Shown here: piece by piece, positions 57,167-64,000 of the stretch
How positions within the stretch are numbered: the stretch's first letter is position 1
Layout of the letters: the number at the start of each line of letters is the position of its first letter
Source of the DNA: CSSed11-175R1 sp041685735
GTDB taxonomy: Bacteria > Actinomycetota > Nitriliruptoria > Nitriliruptorales > Nitriliruptoraceae
Direction: 5' to 3'
Assembly (NCBI GenBank): GCA_041685735.1
Contig: JAWLFE010000002.1
Coordinates: forward strand, 1-64,000
Length of the DNA stretch: 64,000 nucleotides
The notes under the pieces: generated by a model
Told to the model about the DNA's origin: nothing
The model's database searches: none
Seen by the model: only the letters and a program-made list of their open reading frames with translations
Program-made: the position numbers and the translations under genes

Positions 57167-59426
57167 TCAGCGCTCCAGGCCCACCACCTCGACGTGCTCG
57201 ATGTCGTCGGCGATGGGCAGCCCGAACAGCTGCGCGTAGAAGCTCAGCTCCGCCTCCAGCGCGCGGACGACGTTCTCGCCCTTGCGGAACCCGTGGTCCT
57301 CGTCGTCGAAGGTGACGTAGGCGTAGGGGATGCCGCGGTCGGTCATCGCGGCGATCATGTCCTCGGCCTGCGCGGGCGGGACCACCTTGTCGAGCATCCC
57401 CTGCAGCAGGATGATCGGGCACGACAGCTGCTCCGCGTGGTGGACGGGGGAGCGCTCGCGGTAGAGCGCCTCGGCGTCCGGGTACGGGCCGACGAGGCCA
57501 TCGAGGTACCTCGATTCGAACTTGTGGGTCTCCTCGGCCAGCGCGCTGAGGTCACCGACCCCGTAGTAGCTCGCACCCCCGGCGAATGCGTTGCGGAAGG
57601 TCAGGGCGGCGAGGGTGGTGAACCCGCCGGCCGAGCCGCCACGGATGACGGCGCGCGCCGGGTCGATCTCGTCGCGCTCGGCCAGCGCCTCCACGACCGC
57701 GACGCAGTCGTCGACGTCGGACACACCCCAGGTGCCGCGCAACGCGTTGCGGTAGGCCCGCCCGAAGCCCGTCGACCCGCGGTAGTTCACGTCGGCGACG
57801 GCGAACCCGCGGCTGGTCCAGTACGCGATCCCGAGCTCGACGCGCGGCGGCACGTGGCTGGTCGGTCCGCCATGGGTCGTGACGATCAGCGGTGGGCGTT
57901 CGTCGTCGGGGCCGACGACGTGCGGGTTCCGCGGCCGGTGCAACCACGCGTGCGCGACCATCCCGTCGGACGTGGGGAAGCTGATCGCCTCCGGCTCGGA
58001 TAGCCAGGCGGCGGCGACCGGTAGCTCGCGGCTGACGTAGAGCTCCTCCCAGACCGGCCCGTCCCCGCCGGCCGTGGCGGCACCATCGGCCGNNNNNNNN
58101 NNNNNNNNNNNNNNNNNNNNNNNNNNNNNNNNNNNNNNNNNNNNNNNNNNNNNNNNNNNNNNNNNNNNNNNNNNNNNNNNNNNNNNNNNNNNGCTCGGAT
58201 AGCCAGGCGGCGGCGACCGGTAGCTCGCGGCTGACGTAGAGCTCCTCCCAGACCGGCCCGTCCCCGCCGGCCGTGGCGGCACCATCGGCCGTGGCGGCAC
58301 CATCGGCCGCGTCAGCTTCATCGCCTGCGGCAGCAGCATCGAGGTGGATGAGCGCGTCCGGATGCGTGGGGGAACCACCGAGGTAGGTGACGGTGTTGCC
58401 GCGCGTCGCCAACCCACGCACCGAGATGTGCGGCACCGGCAGCGGTGCGACGGTGCCCGCGACCGGATCCAGGATGCTGGGGCGGGACACGGCCTGCTCG
58501 GTCGCGATGACCGCGATCCGGCCGTCGTCCAGGAACCCGTACAGCGACGCGCCGAACTGCCAGTGCGGAGCGCCGAGCTCCACCGCCACCTCGGCGAGGT
58601 TGTGCAGCCCGTCAGGGTCCACCCGGTGGAGGTTCCACCAGCCGCTGCGGTCGCTGATGACGTGCAGGACCCCGTCCGGTGACCAGGCCGGCGCGAGCAG
58701 GCTCTCCCCGGCGCCGGAACCGCCGGTGATCGACACGGGTGCGCCGACCTGCAGCAGGCCGTCGCCGTCCTCGTGGACGTCGCAGACCACCAGCTCGGTG
58801 TCGTCCCACGGCATGTTCGGGTGATCCCAGGCGATGAACGCCAACGAGGTCCCATCGGGGGGCAGGCGGGGTGCGGCGTAGAAGTCACGGCCGCGGCACA
58901 GCACGCGGACCTCGTCATCGCCCGCACCGTCCGCGGGCAGCACCACGATCTCGTTGAGGACATCCTTGGCCGTCGGGCCGTCGTGCCGTTCCCGGACGCA
59001 CACGATCCACCGACCGTCCGGGCTCAGCTGCAGTTCGGTGTAGCGCAGGGCGGCCGGCTCCACCGGTTCCGGGGTGATCGGCCGGGCCGGACCGGGGGTG
59101 GCATCCCCGGTGGCCGGCTCCAGGCGGTGGATCCGCTGGTCGGTGTGTTCGGTGAACCACACCACCCCACCTGCGGCGAGGTAGCTCCCGCCGCCGTACT
59201 CGTGGACCCGGGTCCTGGCGTTGGCATCCGGCGGGGTGAGCTCGGTGATCCGGCCCTGGGCGTCCCGCTGCATGATGGCCTGACGACCGCCCTCGGACGG
59301 GCGGGACTCGAGCCAACACACCCGGTCACCGTCGACCTGCAGTTCGCTGAGGCCCTTCGCGCCGGCGACCAGCAGCTCCGGGGTCAGCTCGGACGGCCAG
59401 GTGCCGTAGGGGGCGGTGCGTGACAT
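57167..59426 (-). CDS. S9 family peptidase (prolyl oligopeptidase type), split by an artificial gap
   Basis: As printed, the gene is broken by 100 N and a frame change. The sequence on both sides of the gap is identical over 99 bases; removing one copy plus the Ns (199 bases) joins the two frames exactly, giving about 686 residues, normal for the family. The N-terminal half is a beta-propeller. The C-terminal half has VTTHGGPTSH, the nucleophile in IRGGSAGGFTTLAALTF, the Asp in LLQGMLDKVVPPAQA and the His in FDDEDHGFRKGENV. The ATG at 59426 follows AGGAA. Likely cytosolic; it has no signal peptide. Confidence 0.88.
57994..58291. repeat. 99-base duplicate flanking an assembly gap
   Basis: Bases 57994-58092 and 58193-58291 are identical over 99 bases. 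The copies sit directly on either side of the 100-N run. Their length and placement fit contig ends that share one k-mer and were scaffolded instead of merged. An 18-base tandem repeat (GTGGCGGCACCATCGGCC, twice) lies at the right end and probably caused the break. Confidence 0.9.
58093..58192. other. Assembly gap of 100 N inside the S9 peptidase gene
   Basis: 100 N bounded by identical 99-base flanks. It probably contains no missing sequence. Confidence 0.95.
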
Positions 59427-59536
59427 CGGCGGTTCCTGCCTCGGGTCGGTGCCGGCTGACGCTAACGGGTCGGTGGCCCCGGGGGCACCCGGGGTCGGGA
59501 CTACGCTCCGGCGCACCCACACCTCGGGAGCCACAC

Positions 59537-60301
59537 ATGCGGTTGACCTCGTCCCACGTCGCCCTCATCACCGGCGGCGCGTCGGGCCTCGGCGCTGCGA
59601 CCGCCCGACGCCTGCACGCAGCCGGCGCGAACGTCGCCCTGCTCGACCTGCCGACCGCGGACGGCGGCGCGCTGGTCGACGAGCTGGGGGAGCGGGCCGT
59701 GTTCGTCCCCGCCGATGTCACCGACCCGGACGCCGTCACGGAGGCGATCGCGCAGGCCGGTGAGCTGGGCGAGCTACGCGTCGCGGTCAACTGCGCCGGC
59801 GTGGGGTGGGCGGCGCGGGTCCTCGGCCGCGAGGGGCCGCACGACCTCGAGCTGTTCCGGACCGTCATCGGCATCAACCTCGTCGGCACCTTCAACGTCC
59901 TGCGCCTGGCGGCCGCGGCGATGGCCGACAACGAACCGGTCGACGGCGACCGTGGGGTCATCGTCAACACCGCATCGATCGCCGCCTACGACGGTCAGGT
60001 CGGCCAGATCGCCTACAGCGCGTCGAAGGGCGGGGTCGTCGGCATGACGCTGCCGGCAGCCCGTGACCTCGCCCGGCACCAGATCCGGGTGCTCACGATC
60101 GCGCCCGGCACCTTCGACACGCCGATGCTCGCGGGCCTGCCCGACGAGGCCCGCGACGCGCTGGCCGAGGACATCCCGCACCCACACCGACTCGGGCAAC
60201 CGGACGAGTACGGCCTGCTCGTCCACCAACTCGTCGAGAACCCCTACCTCAACGGCGAGGTGGTGCGGCTCGACGGCTCACTGCGCATGAAGCCCCGCTG
60301 A
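59537..60301 (+). CDS. Short-chain dehydrogenase, 3-hydroxyacyl-CoA dehydrogenase type 2-like
   Basis: 254 residues. The cofactor motif is ALITGGASGLGAATARRL. VNCAGVGWAARVLGREGPHD matches NNAG and the acyl-CoA type insertion. Catalytic residues are intact: NTASIAAYDGQVGQIAYSASKGG with Ser, Tyr and Lys. The pattern of GTFDTPMLAGLPDEARDALA and the C-terminal LVENPYLNGEVVRLDG resembles HSD17B10-type enzymes, which oxidise short 3-hydroxyacyl-CoAs. ATG 59537 follows GGGAG. It is divergent from the S9 peptidase and could feed beta-oxidation. Confidence 0.9.
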   Translation: MRLTSSHVALITGGASGLGAATARRLHAAGANVALLDLPTADGGALVDELGERAVFVPADVTDPDAVTEAIAQAGELGELRVAVNCAGVGWAARVLGREGPHDLELFRTVIGINLVGTFNVLRLAAAAMADNEPVDGDRGVIVNTASIAAYDGQVGQIAYSASKGGVVGMTLPAARDLARHQIRVLTIAPGTFDTPMLAGLPDEARDALAEDIPHPHRLGQPDEYGLLVHQLVENPYLNGEVVRLDGSLRMKPR

Positions 60302-60400
60302 TCCTGCTGTGACGGATGCCCGCGGACCCACGCGGACCGCGCCCCGCTGAGCCCTCGGGAGCGGCCGCTACGCTCGGTCGCCGGACGGGAGGTGCGGCGC

Positions 60401-61993
60401 GTGGCCGAACCAGAGGCACAGGACGCGGTCGACCACGATGGTGGTGGCGCTGCCGCGCGACCGGAGAGCGAGGGTGTGCGGCAGCGGCACGGGGACCGGC
60501 TGGTAGGGATCGACGCGGCCTTCCTGGAGATGGAATCGCCGACGCTGCACATGCACGTCGGAGGACTGTTCATCTTCGATCCGCCGGCGGACCGCTCGAC
60601 GTTCACGTTCTCGCGGTTCCTGGAGGTCGTCCGGTCGCGGCTGCACCTGGTGCCGCGATACCGCCAGCGCCTGGCCTACCCGCCGATGAAGGTGGGCAAC
60701 CCGGTCTGGGTCGACGACCGGCACTTCGACCTGTCCTACCACGTGCGTCACGCGGCCCTGCCCGCACCCGGCTCCACCGAGCAGCTCACCGAGTACTGCA
60801 TGCGCATCCTGTCGCGGCAACTCGACCGCAACCGGCCGCTGTGGGAGCTGTACGTGATCGAGGGGCTCGAGGACGACCGCATCGCGATCCTCGGCAAGAG
60901 CCACCACGCCATGGTCGACGGGATGTCCGGGATCGACATCGCCACGGTGATGCTCGACCTCACACCTGACCAGTCGGACGAGATCCCGCCGCCGCAGCCC
61001 TGGGAGCCCGCGGCGACGCCCTCGCCCGCTGAGCTCGCAGCCGACCAGGCGGTCCGGCTGGCGACGAGCCCGACCGAACTCGTCGAGTCCGCACAGCGGG
61101 TCGCACGGACGCCCGCCAAGACCGCCAAGAAGGTCGCGATGGTCGGGCGCGGCGTGGCCAAGGTCGTGCGCTCGAACCTCACCAAGCCGGCGCCGCGTTC
61201 GCTGCTGAACCAGCCACCGGGCACCCACCGCCGGTTCGCGATCCAGCGCGTCGCCCTGGAGGACGTCAAGACGATCAAGAACGCGTTCGGCACGACCGTC
61301 AACGACGTGGTGCTCGCGGTCGTCGCGGATGCGGTCGGGCGGTTCCTACGCGATCGCAGCGCCCGCACCGACGGGCTGTGGCTGCGGGCGATGGTGCCGG
61401 TCAGCACCCGGTCGGACTCCGAGTCGCACAAGCTCGGCAACCGGGTCGTGACCTCCTTCGTCGACCTGCCGATGTGGGAGATGGATCCCATCGAGCGCCT
61501 GCGCATCTGCCACGACGCGATGAGCGAGGTCAAGTCCAGCCACGCCGCGGTCGGTGCCGGCTTCCTGATCGGCCTGGGCGACTTCGCCCCGCCGACGATC
61601 CATGCGATGGCCTCCCGCGTCGCGGTCAACAGCCGACTGTTCAACTTCCTGGTGACCAACGTGCCCGGTCCGCAGATCCCGATCTACTGCCTGGGTGCCC
61701 GGTTGCTCGGGGCGTTCCCGTTCACCCCGCTGGCGGCCAACCACTCGTTCGGGGTCGGGGTGATGTCGATCGACGGATGGATGAACTTCGGGTTCACCGC
61801 GGACTACGACGCGCTGCCGGACGTGGAGCGCATCACCGGCCACCTGGTGGTGTCGGTCACCGAACTGCTGCGCTGCGCGCAGGCTGCGACCGAGCAGAAG
61901 GGCCGCCGCATGCCGCGGACGGGCTCGGATGCCGATGTCATCACCCCGCACCCGGTCGTCACCGAAGGGTCCGAGGATGTCGTCGATGGCTGA
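60401..61993 (+). CDS. WS/DGAT family O-acyltransferase
   Basis: 530 residues. The catalytic HHxxxDG motif is GKSHHAMVDGMSGIDIATV (near residue 168). PLWELYVIEGLEDDRIAI precedes it, and NDVVLAVVADAVGRFL, NRVVTSFVDLPM and the C-terminal TNVPGPQIPIYCLGARLLGA are typical. The enzyme makes wax esters or triacylglycerol from acyl-CoA, a storage pathway common in actinobacteria. GTG 60401 follows GGGAGG; GTG 60392 is an alternative. Its 3' end overlaps the dut start. Confidence 0.93.
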   Translation: MAEPEAQDAVDHDGGGAAARPESEGVRQRHGDRLVGIDAAFLEMESPTLHMHVGGLFIFDPPADRSTFTFSRFLEVVRSRLHLVPRYRQRLAYPPMKVGNPVWVDDRHFDLSYHVRHAALPAPGSTEQLTEYCMRILSRQLDRNRPLWELYVIEGLEDDRIAILGKSHHAMVDGMSGIDIATVMLDLTPDQSDEIPPPQPWEPAATPSPAELAADQAVRLATSPTELVESAQRVARTPAKTAKKVAMVGRGVAKVVRSNLTKPAPRSLLNQPPGTHRRFAIQRVALEDVKTIKNAFGTTVNDVVLAVVADAVGRFLRDRSARTDGLWLRAMVPVSTRSDSESHKLGNRVVTSFVDLPMWEMDPIERLRICHDAMSEVKSSHAAVGAGFLIGLGDFAPPTIHAMASRVAVNSRLFNFLVTNVPGPQIPIYCLGARLLGAFPFTPLAANHSFGVGVMSIDGWMNFGFTADYDALPDVERITGHLVVSVTELLRCAQAATEQKGRRMPRTGSDADVITPHPVVTEGSEDVVDG

Positions 61994-62465
61994 TCGCTCC
62001 GCCGACCTGTCCCTCGAGGTCGTCCGCCTGGATCCGACGGTGCCACTCCCGGCCTACGCCCACGACGGAGACGCCGGGATGGACCTGGCCGCCCAGACCG
62101 AGGTCACCCTCGCACCCATGGGCCGGGCGGCGGTGCCCACGGGCCTGGCCGTGGCGATCCCGCCGGGGTGGGTGGGGCTCGTGCACCCACGGTCGGGTCT
62201 GGCCCGCAGGCAGGGGATCACGGTGGCCAACGCGCCCGGGACGATCGATGCGGGGTACCGGGGCGAGGTGATGGTCCTGTTGATCAACCTCGGAACGGAG
62301 GCGGTGACCCTGGAGCGCGGCGACCGCATCGCGCAGCTGCTGCTCCAACCGGTTGGGCGTGCCACCGTCATCGAGGTCGATCGACTCGATGACACCGCGC
62401 GTGGTCACGGCGGGTTCGGCTCGACGGGGATCGCCGGGGCCGGAGGGGACGCGGCGCCCGCGTGA
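61986..62465 (+). CDS. dut: dUTP diphosphatase
   Basis: 159 residues, trimeric dUTPase. The five family motifs are in order: HDGDAGMDLAA, HPRSGLARRQGI, NAPGTIDAGYRGEVMV, ERGDRIAQLLLQPVG and the C-terminal RGHGGFGSTG. It hydrolyses dUTP to dUMP and keeps uracil out of DNA. The start is ATG 61986; ATG 61977, three codons upstream, is also possible. It overlaps the acyltransferase gene by eight bases, suggesting shared transcription. Confidence 0.95.
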   Translation: MADRSADLSLEVVRLDPTVPLPAYAHDGDAGMDLAAQTEVTLAPMGRAAVPTGLAVAIPPGWVGLVHPRSGLARRQGITVANAPGTIDAGYRGEVMVLLINLGTEAVTLERGDRIAQLLLQPVGRATVIEVDRLDDTARGHGGFGSTGIAGAGGDAAPA

Positions 62466-62480
62466 CCCGGCCCTTGGGTG

Positions 62481-62496
62481 TCGAACACAGGTTCGA
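62481..62496 (+). promoter_or_regulatory. LexA (SOS) box upstream of alkB
   Basis: TCGAACACAGGTTCGA is a perfect match to the actinobacterial LexA consensus TCGAAC-N4-GTTCGA. It ends directly before the -10 element TACCCT (62497-62502), which lies six bases upstream of the alkB ATG. LexA bound here would block the promoter. Confidence 0.88.
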
Positions 62497-62508
62497 TACC
62501 CTGTGGTC

Positions 62509-63219
62509 ATGCAGACCGCACCGTGGCAGGGATCACTGCTGGCCGCCGCCGAGGTGGCCGGCTTCGACCCCGGCTATCCGGGGCTGATGCGCCACGAGCT
62601 CGCGTACGACGCGTGGCTCGATCACCTCCCTGGTTGGCTCGAGGGTGCCGACGGCCTGTTCGACGTGGTCGTCGAGGCGATGCCGTGGCACCAGGGCACC
62701 GAACTGATCCAGGGCGACGAGGTCCTGCGGCCGCGGCTGACGGCCAGCGTGACGGTCGGTGAGCTGCCCGGATCGCTGGAGGTGCTCCGCGAGGCGGGCA
62801 CGTGCCTGTCGGCCCGCTACGGGGTCGACTTCGAACGCGTGGGGGTCAACCTCTATCGCGATGGGCGCGACTCGGTCGCGTGGCACGGTGACCGCATCGC
62901 CCGTGACCGACCGAGCGCGATTATCGCGATCGTGTCGCTCGGGCAGGCGCGCCCGTTCCGTGCGAGGCCGGCGCAGGGCGGCGCGTCGCTGCGGTTCGAC
63001 CTCGGCCACGGCGACCTGCTCGTCATGGGTGGCAGCTTCCAGCGCACCTGGAAACACGCGGTGCCGAAGGTCGCACGTGCCGGGCCCCGCATCAGCGTGA
63101 CCTACCGCCACGCCTACTCGTTCCCCCCCACGCGGCCGCCCCCCGGCCGGGGGGGGGGGCCCGGGGGGCCCTCGCGCGGGGCCCCGACCGGTCGTGCGGG
63201 TGCGGTTAGTTCAGGGTGA
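62509..63219 (+). CDS. alkB: AlkB-type 2-oxoglutarate/Fe(II) DNA dioxygenase
   Basis: 236 residues as printed. The AlkB core is clear: GVNLYRDGRDSVAWHGDRIA with HxD, LSRSFQRTWKHAVPK-like region reading GGSFQRTWKHAVPK (second His), and GPRISVTYRH with the 2-oxoglutarate-binding Arg residues. The enzyme removes alkyl groups from DNA bases. After the core the frame runs 35 residues through C and G homopolymers and overlaps the 5'-nucleotidase gene by 14 bases, so the printed C-terminus may be wrong. It is leaderless and under a LexA box. The 5' end is secure. Confidence 0.9.
   Translation: MQTAPWQGSLLAAAEVAGFDPGYPGLMRHELAYDAWLDHLPGWLEGADGLFDVVVEAMPWHQGTELIQGDEVLRPRLTASVTVGELPGSLEVLREAGTCLSARYGVDFERVGVNLYRDGRDSVAWHGDRIARDRPSAIIAIVSLGQARPFRARPAQGGASLRFDLGHGDLLVMGGSFQRTWKHAVPKVARAGPRISVTYRHAYSFPPTRPPPGRGGGPGGPSRGAPTGRAGAVSSG
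63125..63186. terminator. GC-rich hairpin region between convergent genes
   Basis: Runs of C and G form several inverted repeats, including a CCCCCCGGCCGGGGGG stem near 63140 and GGGGCCC (63165-63171) pairing with GGGCCCC (63179-63185). It lies between two convergent genes, so a bidirectional terminator is likely. The homopolymers are prone to sequencing error. Confidence 0.5.
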
Positions 63220-64000
63220 AGTCCCCGACCGGACCGAACCGGGTGAAGTCGTCGTTGTCGACGCTCACGTCCGGATAGTCGGCCGCGGTGATGACCCCGA
63301 GGTCCGCGATGTGCTCGGCCAGCGACTGCTGGTAGGTGACCCCGACCCGTGTGAAGTCGAGATCCCCGAACATCACGTAGCCGTCCTGGCCACCGAGCAG
63401 GAAGTCGATGCTGGCCAGGGTGAACATCTCGTCACCGGCGACCAGGTCGCCGTCGACGACCAGGTCGACCTCCATGCCGTTCGCACGGGTGACGACCGCA
63501 TCGACGATGCGTTCACCCTCCGTGGTCACGATGCCCGCGTCGGTGTCGCGCTCCTGAGCGGGCTGATCGGTGTCGTAGGTGAACCGCACGCCACCCCACT
63601 GTCCGTGGGCACCGGAGGCGCCGGGAAGCGAGCTGACGCTGCGTTCGAGCGCGGAGTGCAGGGTGGCACCGTCGATCTCCATCACCGACACGATGTTGGA
63701 GAACGCCGCGATGTTGAAGGTGTCCAGTTCGGTGATGTCACCGGCCGGGATGACCGCATCGTTGCGGATGCCGCCGCCGTTCTGTAGCGCGACGTCGGCT
63801 TCGGGGACGTCGAACTCCGCCGCACGTGCACCAGCGGAGAACAGGAACGCGTCCGTCATCAGGTTGCCCAGGTTGGTCTCGCGCGACCGGACACCCGGGG
63901 TGTCCTCGCCGCGGCGGCCATCCAACGGCACCTCGGTCGTGCCGATCGCCGTCTCAGCCAGATCGGCCACGTAGGCCGCGACCGGCGCTTCGACGTTGTC
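63206..64000 (-). CDS. 5'-nucleotidase/UDP-sugar hydrolase family protein, 5' end outside window
   Basis: 265 C-terminal residues are present. They match the 5_nucleotid_C domain: ETNLGNLMTDAFLFSAGARA, VALQNGGGIRNDAVIPAGDI, EIDGATLHSALERSVSSLPG, and FLLGGQDGYVMFGDLDFTRV. The catalytic metallophosphatase domain and any signal peptide lie beyond the right edge. Such enzymes are usually secreted and hydrolyse nucleotides. The stop is TAA at 63206-63208, just after the GC-rich hairpins. Confidence 0.9.
   Translation of the reverse strand, partial: DNVEAPVAAYVADLAETAIGTTEVPLDGRRGEDTPGVRSRETNLGNLMTDAFLFSAGARAAEFDVPEADVALQNGGGIRNDAVIPAGDITELDTFNIAAFSNIVSVMEIDGATLHSALERSVSSLPGASGAHGQWGGVRFTYDTDQPAQERDTDAGIVTTEGERIVDAVVTRANGMEVDLVVDGDLVAGDEMFTLASIDFLLGGQDGYVMFGDLDFTRVGVTYQQSLAEHIADLGVITAADYPDVSVDNDDFTRFGPVGDFTLN

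Noticed and set aside
57994..58291. The 99-base duplication as a biological tandem duplication
   Set aside because: The copies exactly abut a placeholder N run, and collapsing them restores the reading frame.
62486..62505. CACAGG-TTCGATAC-CCTGTG resembles a tRNA T-arm
   Set aside because: No acceptor, D or anticodon arms lie around it; the sequence is better explained by the LexA box and -10 element.

Overview
This is a window of high-GC DNA (about 70 percent G+C by eye) from the chromosome of an actinobacterium. Pointers to that group are the many GTG and TTG starts, a ferrochelatase with the actinobacterial Cys cluster, a LexA box of the TCGAAC-N4-GTTCGA type, a wax ester synthase/DGAT-family enzyme and widespread leaderless promoters (TAnnnT ending 6-7 bases before the start codon). 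A deep-branching lineage such as Nitriliruptoria is possible, but that is a guess. I see no rRNA, tRNA, CRISPR array, prophage or intact insertion sequence. Three runs of exactly 100 N (2838-2937, 33004-33103, 58093-58192) are assembly gaps, and all three sit at repeated sequence.

Layout. 1-9800 holds a cell-wall LCP enzyme (cut by the left edge), a class V aminotransferase, a short-chain dehydrogenase, a histidine phosphatase, ferrochelatase, a DMT transporter, an alpha/beta hydrolase and pantothenate kinase. 10000-20800 holds a PgpH-type 7TM-HD protein (cyclic-di-AMP phosphodiesterase family) coupled to an alkyltransferase-like protein, two paralogous SigA-like sigma factors around a YibE/F membrane protein, a D,D-carboxypeptidase, an AlkA-like glycosylase and a LysM/lytic transglycosylase. 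20850-32800 holds a MarR regulator, an orphan 5'-3' exonuclease with a clamp-binding tail, a split aconitase X with an in-frame repeat, a coiled-coil transglycosylase, a divergent pair of ABC-F ATPases, and a GntR regulator facing a DsbA/CcdA thiol-redox pair across a palindromic operator. 32900-41400 is central metabolism: fadA-fadB behind a promoter with an embedded palindrome, a DICT-GGDEF protein overlapping fadB tail to tail, malic enzyme, citrate synthase and a YceI protein.

41400-47400 is the most accessory-looking part: a HicB-like antitoxin remnant, an uncharacterised protein, a MazEF-like toxin-antitoxin pair, a SnoaL-like protein, a hemolysin III protein and a BrkB/YihY protein, separated by several long stretches without convincing genes. 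47400-64000 returns to dense coding: MarR and pirin with a shared operator, a Nei-type glycosylase, a 58-residue protein that reads as a bacterial histone-fold protein, a large Lhr helicase, YjbQ, a photolyase, an S9 peptidase interrupted by an artificial gap, a second SDR, a WS/DGAT acyltransferase, dUTPase, a LexA-boxed AlkB dioxygenase and a 5'-nucleotidase cut by the right edge.

Themes. DNA maintenance is unusually well represented (ATL, AlkA, FEN-type exonuclease, Nei, Lhr, photolyase, dUTPase, AlkB). The candidate most worth following is the histone-fold protein at 49764-49940, with its own ribosome binding site and strong terminator between Nei and Lhr. The S9 peptidase can be restored to one frame by merging a 99-base duplicated contig end.
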